Below, in pieces: positions 1-41,598 of a DNA stretch of 64,000 nt. A program made the position numbers and the translations under genes. The DNA is from Apostichopus japonicus. Taxonomy: Eukaryota > Echinodermata > Holothuroidea > Aspidochirotida > Stichopodidae. The notes beneath the pieces are model-generated. The model had not been told where the DNA came from and made no database searches. It was given only the letters and a program-made list of their open reading frames with translations. Where the stretch lies: NCBI RefSeq assembly GCF_037975245.1, contig NC_092570.1, positions 15,619,001 through 15,683,000 on the forward strand, given 5' to 3'. Position 1 is the first letter of the stretch, and each line of letters opens with the position of its first letter.

Positions 1-29335
<29,335 letters not shown>

Positions 29336-29927
29336 GTGGATGAGGAAAACGCAAATATGTGAGAAATGCTGCCTCCCTTAAGTACAATACGGGAAGGGGG
29401 GGGGTGGGGGTGAACGAAGCACCAGAATGATGATAACGGCCTCCATTAAGAAACCAATATTCAGTTTGTCTTTATCTTGCCTGCAGGTGCAAAATGACTT
29501 GTTGGCAACAAGTCTCAAATGCGGTAGCAGCAGTGGGATTTGTACGGAGAAATTTTGAAAACAGTACCAAAAAATGCTATTAATTGTACCTCAAGATTAG
29601 AATCCTTGATATCAGTAGTATTCTCTATATTATAAATATTAAATAATAGATACTTGATAGTATCAATTCTCACCTACACAACCCATTGCGCCATCAAAGG
29701 CTACAATTTTAGCCCTTTCTTGGGGGGTGGGGGTGGAGGGGCTGACAATCATAGAAATTCTGATTTTGGAGTTTCATGTCATAGGCATTATCAGTTATTT
29801 TCTTTCTTATTTTCTTTTGTAATTTTATTAATTATTATGATTATTTTTTTATTGCTTGCTGAAAGCAAACAGTTATAGGGTAGTGATGGCACGTCTATCT
29901 AGGTAAAATAGAATCAAGATAAACGAA

Positions 29928-29965
29928 AACTGTTAGCAAACTGCTTATCCACTAAAGAACCTTCA
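29928..29965 (-). repeat. Penelope-like element fragment
   Basis: ACTGTTAGCAAACTGCTTAT followed by CCACTAAAG matches the end of the copies at 11640-11690 and 32321-32345. The hammerhead core is missing. Confidence 0.6.
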
Positions 29966-30312
29966 TCCACTAAAGAATCCTTGTCAATTAGAGGTTTAAC
30001 ATTTTGAGAGGCTACTTTATTATTATAGAAAAATATCTGAAAATCATATCATGTTGGAAATACTTGCATTTGTTTTCAAAATTACATCCATTATTTCTTA
30101 CCAAAGGCTTCTGTTCTGTGATTTAAACCTGAAAATGTATAGGGGGGAGGGGGGTGAGGGTTCATGCTTTCCTCTGTTCTCATTCCATAGGATTTTGTAT
30201 CGTTTCGTGTCTTTCTTTATTTGTACGTCTTAATCCCGACTTCTTAAAAAAGTTTACCGAAAATAATCAAATTTTGGTGGCTGTTATTTTCCATATTTTT
30301 GAATGATGCATC

Positions 30313-30318
30313 AATAAA
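30313..30318 (+). other. Candidate polyadenylation signal AATAAA
   Basis: First AATAAA after the transporter stop codon, about 980 bases downstream. Use is inferred. Confidence 0.4.
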
Positions 30319-31139
30319 GGGATTTCCCTTATAGATGTATTTCCTCATTTCTGTATTCCTTTCATACTTTTGTTACCCCTTGTGGAGAAGGGATTTATTG
30401 TACAAATAAGCATTTGAAAAGGGGAAAAAAAAATTGATGTATAGTTTTGTAACCCTCCAGCCCTGAATTGGATCATTTTCCACAGCTTTATATAATAACG
30501 GTAACTAATTTATGTATGTTCTTTAAAAGTATTAATACAGGATTGTGTATGGTACTTACTACAGTATTTTGCAAGAAAAAATGGGCACATTAACAGGTTT
30601 ATTGATATATTTTGCTTTGTTAAAGAATTTGAGAAAGAATAGTATCATAATATATTATATTATGATCACATGATTTTGTTTATCTTGTATTCCTTTAAAG
30701 TGTTTGTTACTCAGGCCATCACCATTACTTGTATTCATTGAAAGTGTTGGCAACTATACGGTGGATCCATGTTAATACCCTCCTCAAAAAAAAATTGTGC
30801 CCCTCCAAACAAACACCCTGCCCCTCCAAATTTGACAAGGTAGCTACGAGCACGATTAAACTACAAAGCTACAGTACTAGAAGCCTATTGAATACATGGA
30901 AACTTAAGGTTCCATCTACACAGTTCGTCAAACTGTTTGTTGCAACGTGAAACGTACATCCATCTACAGGGTCCTATTTTATAAAATTCAGATGATATAG
31001 TTTGGGAATCAACTTTACAGTGATACTCAGATTGAAGACCAAAGTTTGGCCTTAAGAGATTCACAATTTTAAGCCATTATGCAACAGCAAGTTGCATAGT
31101 TATTGTTCGTATTTTAGAGCATCAAAATACAATATAGGA

Positions 31140-31425
31140 GCCAGCCACAACCATATATACGGGGCTGGCCAATACCCTATATACAGGGGCGGAGAATGGG
31201 CCGGCCACTACCCTATATACAGGGGCGGAGAAGGGGCCGGCCACTACCCTATATACAAGGCGTAGAAGGTGCCGGCAACTATCCTTTATACAGGGGCGGA
31301 GTAGGAGCCGGCCACTACCTAATATTCAGGGGTGGATTAGGAGCAGACCACTACCCTATATTCGGGTTCCAAGTAGGGGCCGGTCACTACCTTTAATACA
31401 GGGGCGGGGCTGGGGTATTAATCAC
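31140..31425 (+). repeat. GC-rich tandem repeat, ~35-40-bp unit, about 7-8 copies
   Basis: Units of GGGGCCGGCCACTACCCTAT plus ATACAGGGGCGGAGAA, diverging toward the 3' end. Stands out from the AT-rich surroundings. Confidence 0.85.
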
Positions 31426-32320
31426 TACCTGCTCAGTGATCCAAACAGAGTCGCTGTGATTTAAAAAAAGCTCCCGGCACCCCAACCTGGTGGCGCCTGT
31501 CGGCCCCTCCAACGGGGCAGCAACCACCATTATTTGTTCCTGGGGGGGTGGGAGGGAGGAGGGGGTTACGTAATATTTTCTGTCTCATGACCATGAAAAA
31601 TTTCCAAGGCATGCCACAATTGACTACATCCAGTTTCGAGATTTGATGATTTAAAGTATATAAGCTTGCATCATATTGAAATGGGGGTTAATTACAACCC
31701 CTCCCCTACCCTACCTCCTCTAGATCCGTGCCTGAAAATCTTTCCACCTGATGAACTGTTACGGTAAATGTTGACAACAAAATATTGTCTAAGTCGTACT
31801 TGTACTCACAGTGGCACCTTTTTTTTCTTTTTCTTTTAACTAATATAATAATAAAAAAAAAATGTACACTAAATCATCTGGTGTTTATATGGATGTAAAA
31901 ACAGATATTATAAACAAAGAGCTCCTGTTGCAAACCACTGGTATAATAATCATAAAGTATTTCGATTTCACTTTTCCTTTATAATATCGTATCTTATTCC
32001 ATCAACCATGTGATCTTGGTTTCACCCCAGATTGACCTTGGCAGATAACAATAGAATCACGTGACAATGACTCACCCTCCATCCGCGCAAGATGAGTTAT
32101 ACCGCTGACATTATTTAATGGTATAGCTGTTGTCAACCCCAGACAACCATTGAACGCCAACAGACGCACGCACACCTGGTAAAACAAGGTGAGTTGGTTA
32201 CGTGTTGCTATGACATTGTGCCTGTCAAAGTCGTCTTGACTTGACGGAATTACGTAGTATGTGAAGGGTCGTGACCTCTCGGGTAAGGTCAAATGAAACA
32301 AAAGATGAAATGAAATAAAA
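31426..32320 (+). other. Intergenic, nothing recognised
   Basis: AT-rich with short G and C runs. No convincing coding region. Confidence 0.5.
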
Positions 32321-32432
32321 CTGTTAGCAAACTGCTTATCCACTAGAGAGCCTGTGTAATAGAATGTGTAAAAGTAAGTTGGCCTGACGTTTCGATCCTA
32401 GCAGGATCTTCTTCAGAGGCTAAATGACAAGT
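32321..32432 (-). mobile_element. Penelope-like element remnant, second copy
   Basis: Reverse complement of the 11560-11690 repeat and better preserved. Contains the hammerhead-like core and the GTGGATAAGCAGTTTGCTAA end. The purine-rich stretch that follows (32433-32720) may be the upstream part or a separate low-complexity tract. Confidence 0.65.
32382..32420 (-). ncRNA. Hammerhead ribozyme-like motif
   Basis: On the minus strand: stem I GCCT/AGGC, CTGAAGA core, stem II GATCC-TGCTA-GGATC (perfect 5 bp), GAAA core, ACGT, cleavage triplet GTC. An extra A sits between the core and stem II. Stem III is self-complementary ACGT, as expected for dimer-type hammerheads. Confidence 0.6.
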
Positions 32433-32720
32433 TACAGTAACAGAGGGGACAAAAACACGCACAGAATACAGACAGGTTAATGAGCACGGTGAACACAATG
32501 AGATGGATGAGAGGGGATTATAAGTAAAAAGCAACAGGAGAAGAGGAGAGGAAGGAGATAAACTGTGGAGGGACAAAGAGAGGATTAAAGGCACAGGGTG
32601 AGGAATAAACTGGAGAGGGACAAAGACAGAAAGGTGTGAAGAAAAATGGAGGGGAAGAGAGCTGTGAGAGGAAGAGTGAAAGGGGGGGGGGGGAAAGGGG
32701 AGAAGGAGTAGGGAACAGAG

Positions 32721-35320
32721 GAAAGTTAGTCATGTCCTTCCTGAATGTTCAGCCCTTTGAAACAAAAGATGTTAGCTTCCGGGCAGAAAGAAAACTTCAA
32801 AGGAAGTGGACACTCAATGTATGGAAAACGGAAGATGACGAACACACAAATATATATTTGCATGAACTTAAACAAATATCCCTTAAGCAATTGAGTTTGA
32901 TAAAGTTTGTATAGTGATAACGGTGACACTCAAATCACGTAACAGTACAGTAATTCATTACCTTGAAAATTACCCAAGATTTAAATCAAATCTTGAGGGG
33001 GGGGGGAGGGGGACTTCCAATTTCCAACTTCCTTTTTAAATGTGATCAATACTTATGAGAGTATTTTGACCGACAAAATGTTTAAAAAAATGGTGGCAAA
33101 TATTTGACTTACGCTGATTAATCTTCAAGTGGCATTATCAAAAATGCATCTTTTAGAAGGGTGTTATAAATTGATCATTTTTTTAATATTTCTTTATATT
33201 TATACCTTTCTTTAAATTGCAAATACCAACACAAAAACGTATCAATTTGAAGACACCATCGCTTGGTTTACTTACAGCTCCATTTACCTGAATAATAAAG
33301 TACGCGTAGCGGTGTAGTAAGCATGGGATGAAGAATGACTTGTCTGCTATTGGTCAGTGACGACAGCTTAGCAAATGTTCACGTACTCTAAAATATTTGG
33401 TAATAAATCCAAATGAATTGTTAGGTGACAATGGTCAAGTTCTGACCCTTGAGTAGCAGGGTCTGTTTGTTTGTTGTTCGTTTTTTTTGTCATTTTTTGT
33501 TTGTTCCAAGCCATCAAGTTGACTTGTGAAGTGAATGACTACGCGTTTTTACTAGTATAGACTATATTAGAAAGTATTCTCAAAGAACAAGAACTCAACT
33601 ACTAAACTCACTTTAAAATTCACTTCATATAAATAGTATAGCCTATAGCCATTTGTTCCAATACCGAGTGGATCTAAATATAACCATGGCGTTTCAATAC
33701 CTATAACTTGATAATAATTGTTTTTTGTCAGTGAATTAGCAATTATCATATCACTTCTCATTAGCCCCAACCCCCCGCATCCACCCCTTGCCACCACTCC
33801 AGACTTCAAACTTCTGACTTTTTCGTTTAAGAATGAAAAGTGCTCATTTAGAAAGAATTTCAACCCTATTTATAGTCACACCTCAGCCGACCCCCATTTT
33901 TCCAGTAAAGTTTTTTCCTTTCTGAGGTGTTTCGTTAAGTTCCCGCCTAAATGGAAGACCTCTTTGATTGCATTTGTAAGTTCATTCTAATACTATGATC
34001 GCGAGGCGTTCATATTATTTTCGTATTTACCACACACGACGTAGTAGTCATTCTTTTCTTCAACGCAGCATATTGAAATCAGGTATAAATATCTCAACAA
34101 ACAAAGCAGGCCTACATACTTCCGTCTGCGCTTGCTAAAAACCTTTGAAGTAGTTTTCAATGCATATTCCACCGGTGCATGGGGCGCCGGATGGATCAGT
34201 TAACGGTTGCCAACATATGCGGGTTGAATTAATGCATTTCGATTTCCTACTTGGAATTCGGAGACGTTTTCAACGTTACCATTTCTCCAAGAGGACCGTT
34301 CATGTAGATCTATGGAAGTTGATGAGAAACAATATATTTACGTGGACCATAAATTGATCCGGTTAAAATTGTAAGGTGTACTTAAAATGTTCCCAATGTT
34401 TATAAAAAAAAACTTGCAACATAATGAAAGACTTTGATATCAACATACCAGCATTCCGCTTCTTATCCAGGCTACTGCATTTTTATCGATATAGGGAGGG
34501 GATTACACTGGCCAACACTGTTCTTCTTTTTTAAATTTCCCTTTTTTATGAACAGACTACATGTCCCCCCCCCCCCTCATTACCACTCTCCCTGACATAA
34601 AACACGTTCCACCAACTTAGCTTTCATACATTTTACCTTTAAATGTTTACTGCACATACAAATGTAAATTAACATAATGGAAATAAATTGCATCAGCTAG
34701 CATCTCAGCCCCATTATACAAAAAAAACAAAATTTTCATATTCCCCCCTATTAGACCCCTCCCCGTGACGAACATCAGCCAATATTAGGTGCCTCGTCCA
34801 TAGCCCCCCCCCCCCCTCCCCCCAACAGAGCAAAGGATAATTCAGGATAAACGGCATCTGACGAAGTTGAGAGAACGATATGCGTGGAGATCATGTGAGT
34901 GAGTTTTTTTTTAATATTGCCCATATATTTCTTTATCTTTCAATATATATATGCTCTCTTTTTCTTTCACTAGTTTATTTATTATTAAAATAACTGCTAA
35001 TGTATATATATCTATCCCGGTTTGTCAACATGTAAACAGTTATCTTTCAAAGTAACATGCGTAAAATGGAATGGCCATAGTGCATGCTTGGCCAGGGAAA
35101 GTATCGAAGCATGTATAGCTATGTGGCTAAAGTGGAGTTGCCAATTCATCAGTAGCAGATTTGGGAGGGGAGGGGGGGGGGGTGCAATGTTTCCTTCTTG
35201 TTTTGTTCTTCAATTTTACAATGACTATGTTGCAATCATCAAATTTGCATATGTTAAAACAATGTTGTCTAAAGCTTTCTGTGAATTTCGGAATAGTATA
35301 ATTTGGTAATAAAACAATAC
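32721..35320 (+). other. Intergenic, nothing recognised
   Basis: AT-rich with C/G homopolymers (for example 32996-33012 and 34804-34822). No gene or clear transposon. Confidence 0.5.
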
Positions 35321-35533
<213 letters not shown>

Positions 35534-36574
35534 GATTAACTGAACCAAACAGGTGTTTCGTTTTCCCCATGCACACTCTTTAATTCCGAAGAGAAAGGTT
35601 CCCCCTCTTTAAAATTGGCTACAGATGATGAATCTGATTGATTTCAGTCTGGTTCCCCTATGAGAGAGTGACTTTCACCTCTCTAAAGAGTGATTCTACT
35701 GGACAGTCTACTTGAAAGGGGGGGGGGGGTTCTCACTTTTTTGAATTCAGAGAGCCATTAAGGTTAGAAACAGATTACAACATGAAAGAAAAACAGTTAT
35801 ATCGGTCCTGGCAGTTGTTGTCGATGTAACCCGTTATCACCCGATACTCATAGCTATAGTACAGTAACTACTGCAGTATCGGGTGCCGTTATAGATTCAT
35901 GTTGTAAAGTATCATAGACAGCCTGAGTCTGTCGAAAGACAAATACAGGGAACTTGATTGGTGGTATTATGTTAGGCATATCTCTGTCCAATGATGGAAG
36001 GAGAAGTGAAACTTGAAGTTGACACAATTCGTTTCGTTTACAACTCTGTATAGTTACTGTTATAATCTAAACAATTGGTTTATCGAGATATCTTTAACAC
36101 GTACGACGTGTTTATGAATCTTTCGATTTCCAACTTTTCATTTTTCGCCCTCAGTCATTCATCATTGGTTCATCTTGTGGTGATTAATTGTTGTCCGTCA
36201 CATATATCAATATAATACAGAAAAGAAGTAAGGCCATGTCAGTTCCCATTCTGTTTTCTAAATTGGATATGTGCTATACATTTATAGAACCATTCTATAT
36301 TAACACAATAATGACGTCAACTCCTCCGTCGGTTCTGGTCTTGTTGCGTTAAAGCATTCTGTTGAATTAGTTAACCGATGTTCATTCATACTTAGTAAAG
36401 ATTCCTAAATCCTATTGGTCCATTCAGGTCAGCTGACCGTGGTTAATCCTGTGAGTAACGCACGGTAAAATTACGGGGCATCACTTTAATAAATCTTTGG
36501 TTATATGTAACCAAAAATGTTTTGTTTTATGACCCCCCCCCCCCCACACAAATGGTAGTGTATGAATGAACGGG

Positions 36575-36694
36575 GTTAATCAACGGTCTAGCGTGCGTTA
36601 CTCACATGATTAATGCACTCCTCGTGCATCACTTGCATTATCCCCCGATCGTGCATTAATCCTGTGAGTAACGCACGCTAGACCGTTGATTAAC
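36575..36694. repeat. Long near-perfect inverted repeat (43-bp arms)
   Basis: GTTAATCAACGGTCTAGCGT at the left pairs with ACGCTAGACCGTTGATTAAC at the right; arms continue through GTTACTCAC / GTGAGTAAC and ATTAATGCA / TGCATTAAT, with a loop of about 34 bases. A partial third arm, TTAATCCTGTGAGTAACGCA, lies at 36443-36463. Confidence 0.85.
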
Positions 36695-38875
36695 TCCTTA
36701 TTTATAGGGTTAATTTCTATGTGCGTAGAACACAGAAGGGCAGGACTTAGAAGAGGGGCTCCCGTACGTTCTAATCTGAAATGAATTCGTACGCCTATCA
36801 TGCGTATTCCTTAACAACTAGAAGTATAACGGCTAATGGAATGTATTTTTATTTGTTGTCAGCTTCCATTTTCTCAAATTTTCCTTTCTTCTAATTTTTT
36901 TCCGTCTGTTTCTTTGCCGTTTATGTTGTTTTCTTCAATTGTTCTTTTTTTCTGTTGAATATTCAACAGTTTTTTTTAAGAAACTCGTGGTTAAAGCCTA
37001 TAACCAATCACACCGCGTGCCTATCTACGATATAGCCAAACTATCACGGATAAAATAATTTTCTGCTCAGCACACAATAACAGATCGAGATGTGTCATCA
37101 TTCTGTCACACCTCATCGTCTGCAGTAAATAAATCTTGTGAGCGGTACCCTGTTTATTAGCCTGAAATGATGTGAACTTGAACTTCGTTGGTGATTGAGA
37201 AAAGAAGCCAAGAGTCAAATTTGCCGTCTCCTATTACACGTTGCTACGGTAACGCAGGAAGCTGACGTGATAAAGTACGGTTTACTAGCTCAGTTGCACA
37301 GTTTGTGAAACTCCATTGTACGAAACACCATTCTGTCCTTTACTGCCCGGCTCGTGTTTCTGTTTTTCAGACTTACTGTTAGCCATTCAATTTGTTATAG
37401 GCTCTGATAAGCTGAAGTTTACACAAAGCGTTCTCTTCATAGATTTAGCCTACACGCTCTGTTGACGAGCCATTGTGCGGTGTCAAAGGGCATAAACAGG
37501 AGAGAAGCCCTCCCTCGAGCGATCCTAGCCAATTCCGTTCATTTTGTGTGCTCTTTATAAACGCCACACAAACCTGTTGAACTATGAACTCACATGATAT
37601 CATTTTCCACGATTGGTTGAAAATTATTATTATTATACGATGAGTGGTTTTTAACAGCCGTGGGACGAGTTTACTTGTCGTTCTTTAGAGAGAGCATTTA
37701 CCAAATTCATGGTGACGAAAGCTTCAAGGTATTTGCACTGCGTGTGTTACACAGTAGGTGTTGTGGTTTGCTGTCCCTCATCGGGTAAATAGGCAAATAA
37801 CAAGGATTACACACACCTTTCATGCACAATCTGCAGACGACTCGAGCGACAACTTGTGCCATGGAGTAATAGATGCCAATATCTATACCAGGATGAACTG
37901 CAGCCAATTTAATATACAATACTGATCAATCTCGCAAACGAATTAACTGGACTTTAACTGTTGTCATCAGGGAAAGCCGAAAAACAACAAGTTATTACAG
38001 TCTTTCAAGGCGACGAGGTAAACCAGGATTTATTATAATACAACCCTGGGATAATCCGACAAAGGTGTACCGTGTCGGTTCAGAGAGTTACGTGGTTGAT
38101 GAAGTTATAAGTTGGTATAGGTTTGTGCACAATCTGTAGTGAAAAATAGCGCTTTTGGGAAACGGATCCATACAAATTTACTCAAGGTTACCGTAGCAAC
38201 TAACAACGGAGTATCACCTATTTTGTTAAGGATGGATTAATATTAGTGTCAATATGTTTATCCAAGGAGAACGTCCAATCTTAATCTTTTCTTAAACGTA
38301 ACCTGATTCTGCTATCCCAAGTCTTCATTTATGAATTTGAGGAAGTTGATAAACGTCCGTTGAAGTTCTTGTTAGTGTTTTGTTGACTGCTGTTGATAAT
38401 TAATACCTAACCTGTATTAGCACTTACGTTGGACAGAATCGTACAAATTTTATTTTATTCTATTTCGCACAACTGCTTCTATCTGTTGAATCGATTGCGG
38501 TACAAAAACTAAACATTGGATAATATCAAGCTATCCCTATATATTTCCATATATGATTCGTCAGGACGATCAACGACAACTGTATAATTCTGAAAGTCAG
38601 AAACCATGTTTTGATTGAGTCGATGACCAGTTTTGGCTCTTTAACTTCCGAACATAAAAACTCAGGTTACAAGTTCAAAGATTGTGACACTTCCAGCGTA
38701 AACACATGTTAAGGTTATTTTTATGTTCAATACGATATCGACTGGATCATTGGCAGATCTCCATTTAGTGAAATAATGTTAAAAATATTGGATTGACATC
38801 AAACTATTTTATAGTGTCGTCGTTGTTGAAGTTAGGTTACTTGAGAGTTGACACGTCTATAGCTGTTTATGTCTA
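36695..38875 (+). other. Intergenic upstream of the Ig receptor
   Basis: No repeat or gene recognised. Less homopolymer-rich than its surroundings, so it may hold 5' UTR or regulatory DNA of the downstream gene; unproven. Confidence 0.4.
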
Positions 38876-38885
38876 ATATATAAAG
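38876..38885 (+). promoter_or_regulatory. Possible TATA box
   Basis: AATATATAAAG about 170 bases before the Ig receptor start codon. Could be chance in AT-rich DNA. Confidence 0.25.
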
Positions 38886-39048
38886 TTTTCGTTTCACATA
38901 GTGAACGAACATTCTTCCAATTTTGTATCAATTTGTAGACATTAACAAAATTCCACCGTAAACGTAAAAACAAACCGCGTGACATATTTATCAAGGAGCT
39001 TAAGGCAAGCACGTTAATGTTCTCATAAAGCTATTATTGACGATCACC

Positions 39049-40461
39049 ATGGAAACTATAAACTTTACATTTTTACTGCTAATTGTGGGATCATTAATTT
39101 GTTCGTCATCGACGGAAAGTACGGTAGCAATTAAACTTAGTGACTCAGCCATCCAAGTTGGTATGGGTAAGTATGCCATACCAGTAGGTAAAACGGTGGA
39201 ATTTTCTTGCAAGTTGCGCCAATTTATCGGCGCGCAGTTATGGATTTTACGCAACGGGGATATTATTTTAGAGCGTACTTTGGATTCAGTGGGCATAACG
39301 ACGGTGAATATCGACATCGTCGGCGAGGAAAATACCTCAGGACTTTATACGTGTCGTTTCTATCGAAAGTTGAAACGTAAGGAGAGCCAAGCGATAACTT
39401 ATACCACTGAAAATACCGTCGAAATAACGGTGTTAACGGAAGATCATTTACCGCTGTGTTCCTCTAGTCTAGGTGAAGATGGACTCCCCGATGAAGAGAT
39501 GACAGTATTTTGTGGAACTTACTCTCCTAATCCTCCTATTGAAGATATTCTTTGGAGAGGTCTTGAAACCACGTCCGAAAATTACGGATCTTACAAATTT
39601 TATTTCGCTGATATTCAACTGAGCAATCAGCCTTCCGAAATATCTTGTGGTTACTTTGAGTTAGTAGATGATCGAAGTGTATGGACATCTCTTTGTTCCA
39701 TACCACCTTTAACAGTCTCGCAACATACGCGGGTAACCATGGAACCTACTGAGTTTAACGAAATCAATGCTACGCTTCGATTTACCTGTACTAGCGATCC
39801 GCCTGCGTCACTGATACGATGGAATATATTTGGACATAGTGATAATATCATTGATGATTATTACACGACTAAAATAAAAGCCGAAATGATAGTAAATATA
39901 ACTCAAGCATTTGGTAAATCCACCTTAACTATGCCATCCAGCGCAGTTAAACTCGATGGTGTACATATTGTGGCTTGTTCGACGAAAAGGGAAAATTTTC
40001 AAATGGCTGTTTCTGAGTATATGCCAGTGCCTACACCCGACAGGCAAACGACGCCATTATTAAATACGTTAAAACAGGGTCCTCCCGGGGTCACAGTAAC
40101 CCCACCCAGTACCCCATCTAGTCGTTTCAGTTCCCAAACGTCTGGTCATGGTTCCGCTGGATTTATCGTCGTGATAGTTCTCTTGGTAATTATCGTTTTG
40201 ATTTTAGGAATAATTTCTCTGTGGTTGTACAAGAACCACAGAACTAACATAAAAAATAACAACCGCCCTACAGCTCAGCTGAGTGCGGACGGATTATCGG
40301 TGGCTCAAAGGAACGCTACCTACCAGCCATTAAACGCCCAAATAATAGCGCCACCTGCTTATGCGGATCTCGATGTCGGTTACGCAACAATGTCACCGCC
40401 TCAGCTTGACGACCAACATTATATGGAACCTTCCATGGCTATGAAGGGGGATCAAAGGTGA
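39049..40461 (+). CDS. Ig-superfamily type I membrane receptor with ITAM-like tail, intron-free CDS
   Basis: 470 residues from an ATG in good context (CACCATGG). Signal peptide METINFTFLLLIVGSLICSS; Ig-like domain 1 with Cys54-Trp65-Cys102 and the classic SGLYTC; domain 2 with Cys155-Trp169-Cys200 (extra Cys137 and Cys216); domain 3 with Cys247-Trp258-Cys310; a Pro/Thr/Ser-rich stalk; a membrane helix at about 371-396; tail of about 70 residues. Tail tyrosines: Tyr425 (YQPL) and Tyr438 (YADL) nine residues apart fit ITAM spacing, Tyr445 (YATM) fits a YxxM SH2 site, Tyr458. No ortholog recognised. Role as a cell-surface recognition or immune-type receptor is inference from architecture. Confidence 0.85.
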   Translation: METINFTFLLLIVGSLICSSSTESTVAIKLSDSAIQVGMGKYAIPVGKTVEFSCKLRQFIGAQLWILRNGDIILERTLDSVGITTVNIDIVGEENTSGLYTCRFYRKLKRKESQAITYTTENTVEITVLTEDHLPLCSSSLGEDGLPDEEMTVFCGTYSPNPPIEDILWRGLETTSENYGSYKFYFADIQLSNQPSEISCGYFELVDDRSVWTSLCSIPPLTVSQHTRVTMEPTEFNEINATLRFTCTSDPPASLIRWNIFGHSDNIIDDYYTTKIKAEMIVNITQAFGKSTLTMPSSAVKLDGVHIVACSTKRENFQMAVSEYMPVPTPDRQTTPLLNTLKQGPPGVTVTPPSTPSSRFSSQTSGHGSAGFIVVIVLLVIIVLILGIISLWLYKNHRTNIKNNNRPTAQLSADGLSVAQRNATYQPLNAQIIAPPAYADLDVGYATMSPPQLDDQHYMEPSMAMKGDQR

Positions 40462-41273
40462 TAACTGTGCACTATGCACTCGCTGTGTAATAGTCGTAAT
40501 GCAAGTAGTTCATATATAAACATAAACCAAAATTTAAAAACAATTTTGTAATTCTATATAGGCCTACTAGTCCAATATTGGTTCCATTTAAGTATCAAGT
40601 TTCATTTTTGGGAAATGACCGGCAACTAGGGTTACACAGTTACATCGGAAGGTCATCAAGTACAGTAGCTATGCCTGCAGTAGCATACGACCCATTGAGT
40701 CGACCCGATCAAAACACGAACTTCCGAAGAGGGGTAGGGGGGCAAACTTTTTGTAGTCTCAAGGAAAAAACATGTTTACAATGTGTATATTCTGCGTTTC
40801 TCTTTAGTTTACATGAAAGGGAATACTGTATTATTATTATCATTATTATTGTATAGTTTATTGAAGGGATAAAACAATAGATCAAGTGATACCATTGAAG
40901 ATAAGGAGCAGACTTGATATGAATTTGTGACAATTAAAGGGAGCATTTCATACATTCAATGAACATCATCGTAAAGGAGAAAACCATGAAATTATACGAG
41001 AAATAAAAGACCAAATCCTTATTTGTAATTCAAGGTATACACACAGTGCTGAGTTGTCTGATATTGTCAACAAAATAATAATAATGATAATAATACTCAA
41101 ATTGTTGTTAGTTGCTTACTTCTTGTCATAATATACTGAGTTGAAAAATCTCATAAAATGTGTTAATTTGGGGATTGACAAACAGTGAAAGTAAAAATGG
41201 GATCAATTGAGATCGTTAAAACCATGTATAGGTTCAGTTACAATGCTATTTTCCCATGTACATATAATAATGC

Positions 41274-41279
41274 AATAAA
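41274..41279 (+). other. Candidate polyadenylation signal AATAAA
   Basis: About 810 bases after the Ig receptor stop; an earlier AATAAA is at 41002-41007. Use is inferred. Confidence 0.35.
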
Positions 41280-41547
41280 ATATGATGCTGTTTTATGATC
41301 TGTGTTGTTAAATCTTATATGACTTTTTCCGCTACCTTTGATAGATTCAAAGATTTTTCTTTCCTTACTTAAGACACATTGTCGATATTGAAAATTTTAC
41401 ATCACCTTCTGAGTACAGCCTTAAACATGGATAAGGCGCACGATGTTCCATTAAAAATATGTGTGAGTCAAATGGCGCTCCATAGACAACATGAAATATT
41501 TCATCGATTGTCTTTCGAATATCATGAGCCATAAGTACGGACAGCTT

Positions 41548-41598
41548 GGTAATACCATGGAGCTATAAACTGGGAGTTTATAGCTCCATGGTAATACC
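41548..41598. repeat. Perfect short hairpin/palindrome
   Basis: CCATGGAGCTATAAACT-GGG-AGTTTATAGCTCCATGG, extended to 24-bp arms with one mismatch (GGTAATACC / GGTAATACC). Confidence 0.85.

Larger units (their letters stand above)
29336..30340 (+). other. Probable 3' UTR of the ABCC4-like gene
   Basis: AT-rich non-coding sequence downstream of the stop. First canonical AATAAA is at 30313-30318; an ATTAAA at 29638 is an alternative. A Penelope-like fragment (29928-29965) lies within it. Confidence 0.5.

Noticed and set aside
32002-32594. Minus-strand open frames overlapping the Penelope-like remnant
   Set aside because: They translate the non-coding hammerhead end of the repeat and unrelated DNA; there is no reverse transcriptase or endonuclease motif.
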